A stretch of DNA of 57,085 nucleotides from Alistipes sp. (GTDB lineage Bacteria; Bacteroidota; Bacteroidia; Bacteroidales; Rikenellaceae), in assembly GCA_017560425.1 (NCBI GenBank), contig JAFZEX010000011.1, positions 1-57,085 of the forward strand, written 5' to 3'. The position numbers were made by a program, and so were the translations under genes. Positions 49,273 to 57,085 of the stretch are shown here, piece after piece. Under the pieces are notes generated by a model that had not been told where the DNA came from, did no database searches, and saw only the letters and a list, made by a program, of their open reading frames with translations. Position 1 is the first letter of the stretch. Each line of letters starts with the position of its first letter.

Positions 49273-49298
49273 AAAAGGCGACCAAAAGGTCGCCTTTT
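49273..49298. terminator. Terminator of rpmB operon
   Basis: AAAAGGCGACC / GGTCGCCTTTT perfect stem with AAAA loop, flanked by T-rich and A-rich sequence, so usable on both strands. Confidence 0.9.
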
Positions 49299-49364
49299 AT
49301 GTTTTATGTCACTACCCCACATCTATCGAAGTCACCAGACGTGTCCACATAAATTAGCAAGATG

Positions 49365-49495
49365 AATTTGCTGTTAGAAGGGTTGCAGATGTGACTTATA
49401 GCAAAAGAGAACACCCCGGGATAGTACAAGACGTACAGCCCGGGGTGTTTTACTTATTAGGATAGGTCGCAGATGCGCCCTTATCACCACAAATT
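49365..49495 (+). repeat. Long-hairpin element, copy F (overlaps deoC stop)
   Basis: A 131-base inverted repeat, single copy. Ends AATTTGCTGTTAG / ATCACCACAAATT; apical stem ACACCCCGGG / CCCGGGGTGT, with GGGATAGTAC and GTACAGCCC. The last two bases overlap the deoC stop codon (49494-49496). The tail TCCACATAAATTAGC lies at 49345-49359. Confidence 0.85.
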
Positions 49496-50369
49496 AAAAA
49501 TACTTTGTTGGCTTGTCTACAATTGCCGAGATAAGATTATTAGCTGCTGACGAAGCACCGATACGGAAGAGGTCGGTTGTGAGCCACTCCTTGCCAAGAA
49601 CCTCCTCGACGATGGTATAGTAAAGCGCTGCATCCTCAGGGGTCTTAACACCACCTGCAGCCTTGAAGCCCACCTTACGGCCGGTCTTCTGATAGTAATC
49701 CTTAATAGCGTGACACATAACGAAGGCAGCCTCAGGAGTTGCCGCTACGTCAATCTTACCTGTAGAGGTCTTGATGAAGTCGGCACCAGCGAACATAGAC
49801 ACGAGTGATGCACGGCGGATAAGCTCAGGAGTCTTCAACGCACCTGACTCAATGATGACCTTAAGCACTACATCCTTAGCCTCGTTGCACAAGAGCTCTA
49901 CCTCGCTTGCTGCCTCGTCGATGTGGTTTGAGATGATAAGACCAGGGTTGAGCACGATGTCGATCTCGTCGGCACCATTCTCGATAGCCATAGCCACCTC
50001 CAACGCCTTAACCTCGATGAAGCTCTGCGACGCAGGGAAGGCACCAGCAACAGATGTGATGCGCATAGGTGTGCCATCGACCTCAAGGCCTACGTCCTCG
50101 ACAAATGGAGGGTATACACATATTGAGGCAACATTAGGAATGTTGGGGTACTTCTGCGTGAACTCAACAGCCTTACGAGCAAAGGCACGTACTGACTCGT
50201 GCGAATCGGTACATGACAATGTTGTGAGGTCGATTGCCGAATAGCAGAATTTGTAGACATCAACATTTCCATTACGGTTAGCGGCGACCTTGATTTTAGC
50301 CACCTCTTTACCTACCTGCGCCTCGGTATGTGCAGGTGCATAGTTTTCTAGTTCCTTGATGTAGTCCAT
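49494..50369 (-). CDS. deoC: Deoxyribose-phosphate aldolase
   Basis: It splits 2-deoxyribose 5-phosphate to glyceraldehyde 3-phosphate and acetaldehyde. The start is the ATG at 50367-50369 (291 residues): a TTG 18 bases upstream would lie at or before the expected transcription start. The Schiff-base Lys is in ADFIKTSTGKID, the proton-relay Lys in VGFKAAGGVKT, and Asp and Lys in DIVLNPGL and VVLKVIIES. The N-terminal extension of about 35 residues is longer than in E. coli. It ends in hairpin F. Confidence 0.95.
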   Translation of the reverse strand: MDYIKELENYAPAHTEAQVGKEVAKIKVAANRNGNVDVYKFCYSAIDLTTLSCTDSHESVRAFARKAVEFTQKYPNIPNVASICVYPPFVEDVGLEVDGTPMRITSVAGAFPASQSFIEVKALEVAMAIENGADEIDIVLNPGLIISNHIDEAASEVELLCNEAKDVVLKVIIESGALKTPELIRRASLVSMFAGADFIKTSTGKIDVAATPEAAFVMCHAIKDYYQKTGRKVGFKAAGGVKTPEDAALYYTIVEEVLGKEWLTTDLFRIGASSAANNLISAIVDKPTKYF

Positions 50370-50390
50370 AGTCACACTTTTTTGCAATTA

Positions 50391-50398
50391 CAAATATA
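50391..50398 (-). promoter_or_regulatory. -7 box of deoC promoter
   Basis: TATATTTG on the minus strand with TTG about 20 bases upstream (near 50419-50421). It places the transcription start near 50384, only about 15 bases before the chosen ATG. Confidence 0.55.
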
Positions 50399-50453
50399 GA
50401 GTTTTTTAACAAATATTGCAACTATCTTAACAATTTTTATCACAAAACCACCC

Positions 50454-50492
50454 AAAAAAAAGAGCCTACCCTATTTCTTGGGCAGGCTCTTT
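50454..50492 (-). terminator. Terminator of FN3 lipoprotein gene
   Basis: Minus-strand AAAGAGCCTGCCC / GGGTAGGCTCTTT stem (one G-T), followed by TTTTT. Confidence 0.85.
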
Positions 50493-50522
50493 GGTGTTTA
50501 GCTCCTCAAGGGAGCCTATAAA

Positions 50523-51899
50523 TTATAGGCTGTAAACCATTGAAGTAGCGATGAATGAGCTAAGTGAACGAGTCTTCATAGAACGCACGTTAGCCATTGA
50601 AGGAGTAGCAGACTTCTTAGCAAGGTTCTTCATTGTACCAGCGTAGAATGGGAAGATATTCTCGTTCTCATCCTGGTAGAATGAGATATTGCTACCGCCG
50701 TCATATGCACACATACCGAATGCCTTAGGAGCATAAGTGTCGCCCTGCTGGTTGTATGTGATAGATGGCATGAGGCTCTCAGAATCAACAGTGCCATCAG
50801 CGTTCATGATAAGGTAGTGTACTGGGAACTCACCCAACATGAAGTTGTAAGAACCGTCAGCGAACTCACCGCAAGATACCCACATATCGTAGTAGCCATT
50901 GTTGTAGCCGACCATACCCTCGTTCATAAGAGCAAGAACGTTCTCGCCGTTCTGACCCTCGTAGAGGTAACCGATAGCAGGTGTGTTAGCACCAATAGCG
51001 CTGAAGCCATCAACGAGCAAACGATCAGTGTAACCCTCGTACTGAACGATAGTAAGAGTGTGCTCTACAGTCTTGTTAGAGAAGCAATCCTTGATTGACT
51101 TACCGTTCTGGAAAGTGAAGATCTGATCAGTTGAGCAAGTCCACTCACCGAACCAAGCCTTAGCCTCCTCAGTAGCTACTGCTACGTCAGTTGTGATCTC
51201 TCCCTTGTTAAAGAACTCAAGACCAGCCTCATTCTTAACCAAGAAAACTACAGTGTAGCTTGTGCTACCTGTACAGCCTGTGATAACGCCCTCGTAACCC
51301 TCAGCAGTGTTTACCTTAGAAACGATGTCAGCGCTTGCAGCGCTCAAGTACTGCTTAAGATCGTTTGCGTTCATACCAGCGATCTGCTCAGTAGCGAAGA
51401 TACCTGCCTCGATAGACACAACGCCAGTACCCTTCCATGAATACAAGAAACCATCGTAGCTGTTTACGAAGTAAGTGCTGCCGTAGCCATCCTCTACCTC
51501 GACAGGCTCAGTGATCTTAGAAAGAGTCTGCTCAAACCAATCAACCTCAGTTGGACCAGTGATCTCAACTACCACCTTAGCAGCGTCAGATGTCTCGTAG
51601 CCAGTACCCTTAGCCTGAACACGTACAGTGTACTCACCTGCGTTAAGGTTGTCGAAAGTGTACTCGCACTCAGCAGTGTTGTAGTTCTTACCACCCATAT
51701 TAACGAGGTACTGCTCAGCACCTGTTACAGGGTTCCAAGTTAGAGTAAAGCTGGTTGCAGTCTTAGTTACTGACAACTCAGGAGTTGCAAGCTTAGTCTC
51801 GCCTGGCTGTGGCTCTGGCTCTGGACCTGGAGTAGGCTCACAAGAAGCGAAAGCAAACATAGCAGCCAAAACTGCCATCATAGAAAAAAACTTCTTCAT
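50523..51899 (-). CDS. Lipoprotein with fibronectin type III domain
   Basis: The protein is 458 residues with lipobox FASC (Cys20), then a Pro/Glu-rich spacer (EPTPGPEPEPQPGE). An FN3-like domain (about 37-112) has SFTLTWNPVTGAEQYLV and AGEYTVRVQAKGTGY. The remaining 340 residues have no recognised motif but are beta-rich with aromatics (DGYGSTYFVNSYDGFLYSW). It is surface or periplasmic, monocistronic and well expressed by codon use. Function unknown. Confidence 0.78.
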   Translation of the reverse strand: MKKFFSMMAVLAAMFAFASCEPTPGPEPEPQPGETKLATPELSVTKTATSFTLTWNPVTGAEQYLVNMGGKNYNTAECEYTFDNLNAGEYTVRVQAKGTGYETSDAAKVVVEITGPTEVDWFEQTLSKITEPVEVEDGYGSTYFVNSYDGFLYSWKGTGVVSIEAGIFATEQIAGMNANDLKQYLSAASADIVSKVNTAEGYEGVITGCTGSTSYTVVFLVKNEAGLEFFNKGEITTDVAVATEEAKAWFGEWTCSTDQIFTFQNGKSIKDCFSNKTVEHTLTIVQYEGYTDRLLVDGFSAIGANTPAIGYLYEGQNGENVLALMNEGMVGYNNGYYDMWVSCGEFADGSYNFMLGEFPVHYLIMNADGTVDSESLMPSITYNQQGDTYAPKAFGMCAYDGGSNISFYQDENENIFPFYAGTMKNLAKKSATPSMANVRSMKTRSLSSFIATSMVYSL

Positions 51900-52371
51900 A
51901 ATTTTGATAATTAGTTATAAAAAATAAATGTTGTTTCAGCTCGTCAAACATGACCACAATAGAAGACTAATAATAGCACATCTACTATAGACACAATTTT
52001 ACAATGCGAAGATAATATATTTTTTTCAAATGCACATAAAAGAGCTATGTTTTTTGCTTAAATTTAGCAAAGTAGACGCAAATAAGCAAAAATGGGAGAG
52101 ATGGGGACAATGGGACAAATGAGAAGTGGTAATTCCCATCAAGCGAAGCGTTACCCATCGAGCTTTAGCGCTCCCATCTACCCTTTGCCTCTGCCCCCGT
52201 AATTAGCGCAAAGATAGTGAGCTTAGAGAATTTAAGGAGCTTAGAGAGTTTAGGGAGAGCGCTATCATCATTTATTCGCAAAGCACAAACTCTCCCTAAA
52301 TTCACTATACTCCCTAATTTCCCTATATTCTCTCTCTTCCATTTGCCTCTACCCCATCACTAAGTGCACTA
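51900..52371. repeat. Composite fold-back region beside hairpin copies G/H
   Basis: It first holds the upstream region of the FN3 gene (TATCTTCG, one mismatch from a -7 box, about 52007-52016 on minus). From 52090: GAGATGGGGACAATGGGAC, CCCATCAAGCGAAGCG, GAGCTTTAGCGCTCCCATC, then AATTTAAGGAGCTTAGAGAG (52220-52240) facing CTCCCTAAATTCACTATAC (52292-52310). The same modules occur at 6050-6290 and 14715-14845. No gene is seen. Confidence 0.7.
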
Positions 52372-52495
52372 TTTCTTGTTAGAAGGCATCAGGCACAACG
52401 CTCGGCGAATTTCGAGGCGATGGGCTGTACTAATGATACCACCCATTGCTAAGATAATTCGTTAGCGGCAGTAGATGATGACTTATCACAAGAAA
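52372..52495 (-). repeat. Long-hairpin element, copy G (degenerate)
   Basis: Ends TTTCTTGTTAGAAG / CTTATCACAAGAAA are intact, but the centre is decayed: GATGGGCTGTAC is kept while its partner reads ATACCACCCATTGC. It is oriented like B and C. Next to copy H, in the opposite orientation. Confidence 0.75.
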
Positions 52496-52496
52496 G

Positions 52497-52627
52497 AATT
52501 TGTTGTTAGAAGCCGCGAGATGTGGTACATCGAAAAAGTAATCACCCAGGGATAGTACACTTTAGTACAGCCCTGGGTGATTATCTTTTAGCGATGTTCC
52601 GCAGATTGCGGCTTATCACAACAAATT
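52497..52627 (+). repeat. Long-hairpin element, copy H (one base from a stop codon)
   Basis: A 131-base inverted repeat with ends AATTTGTTGTTAGAAG / CTTATCACAACAAATT and apical stem AATCACCCAGGG / CCCTGGGTGATT, with GGGATAGTAC and GTACAGCCC. Its arms (GCCGCGAGATGTGG) differ from the other copies but are matched on the other side (CCGCAGATTGCGGC). It ends one base before the OmpA-type gene stop codon (52629-52631). Confidence 0.87.
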
Positions 52628-52628
52628 A

Positions 52629-54383
52629 TTATAGCTGGATCTCGTTGCCAATATACTGACGCAAATTAACATCCTTCTTAGCACGCTCAGCATAAGCTGG
52701 ATCCTTTGCGATAGCTGACTTAAGCTCAGCAGTTGCTGCGTTCATATCACCCTGCTTTGTAGCGATGATAGCACGAAGGTAGTCAGCCTTAGCGCTCTTA
52801 TCGTTAGCGATAGCCTGCTTAGCAGCTGTATAGTCTGCGTTCATTGTAGCAGCAATAGCAGCGTTGTAGCCATCGAGCTGTGACTGAGCCTGAGCGTAGT
52901 TACCCTCAGCAGCAGCAGCCAAAGCCTTAGTCTCCTTAGAAGCACCATTCACATAAGTCTTAGCAGCCTCAGTGTCGCCGTTCATAAGGTTTACAAGAGC
53001 AAGGTTATTGTTGATCTGTGAAGCCTTGCCGCCAGCAGTTACAGCCTTAGCAAAAGCATCAGCAGCCTTCTCACCATCACCAGCAGCAGCATAAGCTACA
53101 CCAAGGTTGTTGTAAGCAGCAGCGCTCTTGTACTCATTAGCAGCAGCCTCCAACACTACGATAGTCTCCTCTGAAGAGAGCTTGCCTGTAGAAGCGATGT
53201 AAAGCATCTCCTTCTCGTCGAGCTCGTTGAACTTACCCTCACGAACAAGAGCAATCATCTCCTCGTCAGTCTTACCTGTAACGTCTGAGCTGTTGATAAG
53301 CTGAGCACGACGAAGCTGTGGAAGGATGTCGTTCTTCAAAGTGTCGTAAACCTGTGACATATTCTTGATCTGAATCTCACGGTCGGTAGAAGAGTCGTAG
53401 CTACGCAATACAGAGAGGATAACCTCCTTGTCCTCCATATCTGATGCAGCAACCAACTCAGCAAAGCCCTCCCAGTCCTCGCCATAAGATGCAGCGTCGA
53501 GCTCGAGGCCTACCTCCTTAAGAAGCTTCTCAGCAGCCTTCTTACCTGACTCGCTACGAGCAGCAGAGAGCTTGTCGTTGAACTTCTCAGGACCATCTGG
53601 TGAAGCATAACCCTTAACGTAGATGTTCTGCTTTACACGGTCGTTATCCTTCTGATCTACTGCGTTCTGCTGGAAAGCCTTGATCTCCTCAGTAGAAGAA
53701 GCCTTAGAAGACAATGTTGAAGAGTTGATAGCGTACATGTAGCTTGCCTTAGTCTCAACAGTAATAACATTCTGGTAGCCAGAAGCCATGTTCTGCATTG
53801 CAGTAGCATAGTTAAGGTCACGCTGCAAAGTATTAACACCCTGAGCGATAGTCAAGCCGAACTCACGCTTCAAAGCGTCAGCCTCAGCGCCACCTGCAGC
53901 CAAAACTGCTGCCTGCTCCTTAGTAGGAATAGCACCATCGTTAAGGTTTACCAAAGTGAACTCCTTGCACTTACCACCTGGGCACTTGATCTCAGCACGA
54001 AGCTGAAGCTGGCTGCATGCCATGCGCTCGTCGTAAGGGAAAGATACGTGCATAGTGTACTCGCCACCATTTGCCTTGTCGATAACAGTGTAGTTGTCAT
54101 CAACCTTAGTACCCTGGAAATACTGAGTTGTGCCAGCTACCTCGCCACCCTCGAATATGATAACAGGAGTAACCTTAACTACAGCCTTAGCATCGTAATA
54201 CTTAACTGGGAAAGTTACCTTGATGTCGGCGTCAACCTTACCATTGTTAAGAACCAACACCTCAGGTGTGCAAATAAGCTGCACATCATCACGGTTCTTA
54301 GCCATCTTCTTAAAGCAGTTACAGCTTGAGAAAAGCACAACTGCCATGGTGAGCACAAGGCTCATCTTGAAAAGATTCTTCAT
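52629..54383 (-). CDS. OmpA/TPR-type lipoprotein
   Basis: The start is the ATG at 54383 (584 residues); a TTG three codons upstream opens the longer frame. Lipobox FSSC with a Cys-rich NCFKK. Beta-rich domains (about 25-160, with ALT-type strands) are followed by an OmpA-like segment, YVKGYASPDGPEKFNDKLSA (about 270-290) with SAARSESGKKAA, and then C-terminal TPR-like helices from about 390 (AYNNLGVAYAAAGDGEKAAD). The OmpA part would bind peptidoglycan. Codons are strongly biased: probably an abundant envelope protein. It ends at hairpin H. Confidence 0.8.
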   Translation of the reverse strand: MKNLFKMSLVLTMAVVLFSSCNCFKKMAKNRDDVQLICTPEVLVLNNGKVDADIKVTFPVKYYDAKAVVKVTPVIIFEGGEVAGTTQYFQGTKVDDNYTVIDKANGGEYTMHVSFPYDERMACSQLQLRAEIKCPGGKCKEFTLVNLNDGAIPTKEQAAVLAAGGAEADALKREFGLTIAQGVNTLQRDLNYATAMQNMASGYQNVITVETKASYMYAINSSTLSSKASSTEEIKAFQQNAVDQKDNDRVKQNIYVKGYASPDGPEKFNDKLSAARSESGKKAAEKLLKEVGLELDAASYGEDWEGFAELVAASDMEDKEVILSVLRSYDSSTDREIQIKNMSQVYDTLKNDILPQLRRAQLINSSDVTGKTDEEMIALVREGKFNELDEKEMLYIASTGKLSSEETIVVLEAAANEYKSAAAYNNLGVAYAAAGDGEKAADAFAKAVTAGGKASQINNNLALVNLMNGDTEAAKTYVNGASKETKALAAAAEGNYAQAQSQLDGYNAAIAATMNADYTAAKQAIANDKSAKADYLRAIIATKQGDMNAATAELKSAIAKDPAYAERAKKDVNLRQYIGNEIQL

Positions 54384-54482
54384 AGACGTCAAATAAAATA
54401 AATATTAATAGTTTCTGTTTACTCGTTTATATAAACGCTCCGCACTACATATTATTATATATAGTACGGAACGTTTAGCACT

Positions 54483-56723
54483 TTATCGCTGCTCACGGCG
54501 TGGACCACGGTGGTTGTTACGCTTGTCACCACCATCCTTCTGCTCACGTGGCTTGCGCTCACGTGGCTCACGCTCTACCCAACCCTCAGGCTGTGGAAGC
54601 AACGCCTTGCGAGAGAGCTTAAGCTTGCCGGTCTTTGCGTCCTTAGCAATAAGCTTAACCTCGATCATATCGCCCTCCTTAAGACCTGTCTCCTCCATAG
54701 TCTCGAAACGCTTGTAGTCGATCTCAGAGATGTGGAGCAAAGCGTCCTTACCTGGAAGAATCTCAACGAAAGCACCGAAGTCTACGATAGAACGAATCTT
54801 ACCGTTGTAGGTCTCGCCAATCTCAGGAACAGCAACGATGCCCTTAACACGTGCCAAAGCAGCGTCCAAAGACTCCTTGTTCTGACCGAAGATATCAACG
54901 ATACCCTTCTCATCAACCTCAGTGATAGTGATAGTTGTGCCGGTAGTCTTCTGAATCTCCTGGATAACCTTACCACCAGGGCCGATAACAGCACCGATGA
55001 ACTCCTGTGGAATAGCAATCTGAACGATACGTGGAACAAATGGTTTGTAGTCCTCACGTGGCTCAGAGATAGTCTCAACCATCTTGTTAAGGATGTGAAG
55101 ACGACCCTGACGAGCCTGCTCCAAAGCCTTTGCCAAAACCTCGTATGAAAGACCATCAACCTTGATATCCATCTGTGTTGCTGTGATACCATCACGTGTA
55201 CCTGTAACCTTGAAGTCCATATCGCCCAAGTGATCCTCGTCGCCAAGGATATCAGACAACACAGCCCAACGACCTGTTGCAGAGTCAGAGATAAGACCCA
55301 TTGCGATACCTGATACTGGCTTGCGAAGCTTAACACCAGCGTCCATAAGTGCCAAAGTACCAGCACATACAGTAGCCATAGATGATGAACCGTTAGACTC
55401 GAGAATATCAGATACTACACGTACTGCGTAAGGATTCTCCTCGCCAACAGGCACCATAGGCTTCAACGCACGCCAAGCCAAGTGACCGTGACCAATCTCA
55501 CGACGGCTCAAACCACGTGCAGGACGTGCCTCGCCTGTAGAGAATGGAGGGAAGTTATAGTGCAACACGAACTGCTCGCTACCCTGAACCAAAACCTCGT
55601 CCTTCTGCTTCTCGTCGAGCTTAGTACCGAGAGTTACGGTTGTCAATGACTGAGTCTCACCACGTGTGAAGATTGCTGAACCATGAGCACATGGCAAGTA
55701 GTCGATCTCGCACCAGATAGGACGAATCTCGTCAGTGCGACGGCCATCAAGACGCTTACCCTCATCGAGGATCATGTTACGCATAGCCTTCTTCTGAACA
55801 TCGTCGTGGAAGTACTTGTGGATAAGTGGAGCCTTCTCCTCGAGCTCCTCCTCAGTGAAGCGTGAAGCGAACTCAGCCTCCAAAGCATCGAATGCCTCAG
55901 CACGCTCGTGTTTCATAGTACCGCTTGTAGCGATAGCATATGCCTTATCGTAGAGCTCAGTGATAATTGTCTGGCGAAGCTCCTCGTCGTTAGTCTCGTG
56001 GCAGTACTCACGCTTAACGTCCTTGCCAAGCTCCTTCATAAGCTCGATCTGAACAGCGCAGTGCTTCTTAATCTCCTCGTGAGCGAACATAATAGCGCCG
56101 AGCATAACCTCCTCAGACACCTCGTTCATCTCACCCTCAACCATCAAGATGTTGTCGATAGTACCACCAACCATGATGTCGAGATCAGCACTCTTCATAG
56201 CCTCGAAGCCTGGGTTGATGACATACTCGCCACCGATACGTGCTACACGTACCTCAGAGATAGGGCCACCAAATGGAATATCTGATACGGCCAAAGCAGC
56301 TGATGCAGCCAAACCAGCCAATGCATCAGGCTGAATATCCTTCTCAGCCGAAATAAGATTTACAGTAACAAAAACCTCAGCGTGGTAATCAGCAGGGAAA
56401 AGTGGACGCAACGCACGGTCGATAAGACGTGCAACCAAAATCTCTGAATCACCAGCCTTACCCTCACGCTTCATAAAGCCACCAGGGAAGCGGCCACATG
56501 AGGCATACTTCTCCTTATACTCTACCTGCAAGGGCATGAAATCGGTTCCCTCTTTTGCATCTTTAGCGGCAACAACAGTACCCAAAAGCATTGTGTCGCC
56601 CATACGAACAACCACCGAGCCATCTGCCTGCTTTGCAAGCTTACCGGTCTCAATCATAATCTCACGACCATCAGCCAAAGTGATTGTCTTCTGTACAGCA
56701 TTGTACAACTTGTTAGCTTCCAT
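54483..56723 (-). CDS. pnp: Polynucleotide phosphorylase
   Basis: This phosphorolytic 3'-5' exoribonuclease is part of the RNA degradosome-like machinery. The protein is 746 residues. Two RNase PH domains (the first with [20 protein letters not shown], the second with [19 protein letters not shown] and [16 protein letters not shown]) are followed by a KH domain ([20 protein letters not shown]) and an S1 domain ([20 protein letters not shown]). A basic Arg/Lys/Glu tail closes the protein. It follows rpsO, the classic rpsO-pnp order. Confidence 0.97.
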   Translation of the reverse strand: MEANKLYNAVQKTITLADGREIMIETGKLAKQADGSVVVRMGDTMLLGTVVAAKDAKEGTDFMPLQVEYKEKYASCGRFPGGFMKREGKAGDSEILVARLIDRALRPLFPADYHAEVFVTVNLISAEKDIQPDALAGLAASAALAVSDIPFGGPISEVRVARIGGEYVINPGFEAMKSADLDIMVGGTIDNILMVEGEMNEVSEEVMLGAIMFAHEEIKKHCAVQIELMKELGKDVKREYCHETNDEELRQTIITELYDKAYAIATSGTMKHERAEAFDALEAEFASRFTEEELEEKAPLIHKYFHDDVQKKAMRNMILDEGKRLDGRRTDEIRPIWCEIDYLPCAHGSAIFTRGETQSLTTVTLGTKLDEKQKDEVLVQGSEQFVLHYNFPPFSTGEARPARGLSRREIGHGHLAWRALKPMVPVGEENPYAVRVVSDILESNGSSSMATVCAGTLALMDAGVKLRKPVSGIAMGLISDSATGRWAVLSDILGDEDHLGDMDFKVTGTRDGITATQMDIKVDGLSYEVLAKALEQARQGRLHILNKMVETISEPREDYKPFVPRIVQIAIPQEFIGAVIGPGGKVIQEIQKTTGTTITITEVDEKGIVDIFGQNKESLDAALARVKGIVAVPEIGETYNGKIRSIVDFGAFVEILPGKDALLHISEIDYKRFETMEETGLKEGDMIEVKLIAKDAKTGKLKLSRKALLPQPEGWVEREPRERKPREQKDGGDKRNNHRGPRREQR

Positions 56724-56787
56724 AATTTTTTAAAAAACCTCTTAAAAAAACGTCAATATATAAACATCAAATTTGTTTCCACGTAAA

Positions 56788-56815
56788 TGAAGGCAACACC
56801 GAAGCATTGCCTTCA
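56788..56815 (-). terminator. Terminator or attenuator between rpsO and pnp
   Basis: TGAAGGCAA / TTGCCTTCA perfect 9-bp stem 15 bases after the rpsO stop on the minus strand. The following T-run is poor (ATTTACG), so it may be an RNase processing site or a partial terminator, as in other rpsO-pnp operons. Confidence 0.6.
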
Positions 56816-56829
56816 TTTTCTGCACACTC

Positions 56830-57085
56830 TTACTTACGGAGGTTAAGAGTCTTGATAATTGCGCGGTAACGCTCGATATCAACCTCCTTCAAGTACATAA
56901 GCAACTTACGACGCTTACCTACAAGACGCAACAAAGAACGCTGCGTACCGTAGTCGTGACGGTTGCTCTTCATGTGCTCGGTAAGGTGGTTGATACGGTA
57001 GGTGAATAACGCGATCTGGCTCTCGGGTGAGCCTGTGTCGGTTGTAGACTTGCCGTACTGGCCAAACAACTCCTGCTTCTTCTCA
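56830..57085 (-). CDS. rpsO: 30S ribosomal protein S15 (N terminus cut by window edge)
   Basis: The frame continues through the right window edge: EKKQELFGQYGKSTTDTGSP at the edge aligns with S15 residues from about 6 on, so only about five N-terminal residues are missing. Full S15 is 89 residues. Motifs LLRLVGKRRKLLMYL and ERYRAIIKTLNLRK are typical. The apparent Met inside is a TTG Leu codon, not a start. Confidence 0.95.
   Translation of the reverse strand, partial: EKKQELFGQYGKSTTDTGSPESQIALFTYRINHLTEHMKSNRHDYGTQRSLLRLVGKRRKLLMYLKEVDIERYRAIIKTLNLRK

Overview
The window comes from the chromosome of a member of the Bacteroidota, most likely order Bacteroidales; I cannot place it to genus. 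The reasons are: many genes are preceded by a TAnnTTTG -7 box with a TTG/TTTG -33 box about 19-20 bases upstream, and classical Shine-Dalgarno sites are scarce; secreted proteins carry short lipoprotein signals ending in SC or AC; rpmB-rpmG is followed by the Bacteroidota-specific DUF4295 gene; and PPDK, a fused KorA with KorB, GH2 lipoproteins, an acyl-ACP thioesterase and DUF5106 are typical of the group. Nearly all of it is core genome. I see no CRISPR array, prophage, plasmid replication gene or intact insertion sequence.

Layout: dusB (minus); 1 kb of nested repeats; argS, a DUF5106 lipoprotein and a LuxC-type acyl-CoA reductase (plus); an M16 peptidase (minus); acyl-ACP thioesterase, glycosyltransferase and a zeta-toxin-like kinase with an overlapping 54-codon gene (plus); a secreted protein, ispE and a zinc-ribbon/CD225 protein (minus); a 93-aa protein (plus); an arginase-like protein, nhaA and two FKBP-type lipoproteins (minus run); pdxB (plus); then a DHODH-like protein, cinA, pncB and an amber-interrupted free-methionine sulfoxide reductase (plus); trkA, deoxynucleoside kinase, rRNA methyltransferase, MerR, Nif3 and a C4 zinc-ribbon protein (minus run); five small envelope or zinc-ribbon genes (plus); Hsp20 (minus); rpsP-rimM, folE-mnmA, ppdK, korAB, GH2, and umuD-[YgbA-like]-umuC (plus); tRNA-His (minus); rpmB-rpmG-DUF4295 (plus); deoC, an FN3 lipoprotein, an OmpA/TPR lipoprotein, pnp and rpsO (minus, rpsO running off the edge).

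The most unusual content is between the genes. Eight copies of a roughly 125-131 bp long-hairpin element occur at five loci. Every locus lies directly after the stop codon of the last gene of a minus-strand transcription unit, sometimes overlapping the stop codon by two bases. The arms differ between copies but keep their pairing, and the apex keeps a GTAC(N)GTACAGCCC core. Three loci carry two copies in opposite orientation, and a conserved CCACCT-AAT-AGC tail lies on the gene-distal side. The apical stem is followed by a T-rich stretch in the gene sense, so a 3'-end or terminator role and a REP/MITE origin are both possible. I do not recognise this family.

Protein-level oddities are a PyrD-like enzyme with most orotate-contacting residues changed, an arginase-family protein with two of its six metal ligands substituted, an in-frame TAG in the fRMsr gene at a normally Trp position, and a YgbA-family gene between umuD and umuC. 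Metabolically the window covers pyruvate/2-oxoacid metabolism (ppdK, korAB), NAD salvage (cinA, pncB), isoprenoid (ispE), PLP (pdxB) and folate/pterin (folE) synthesis, tRNA modification (dusB, mnmA), potassium and sodium homeostasis (trkA, nhaA) and SOS mutagenesis (umuDC).
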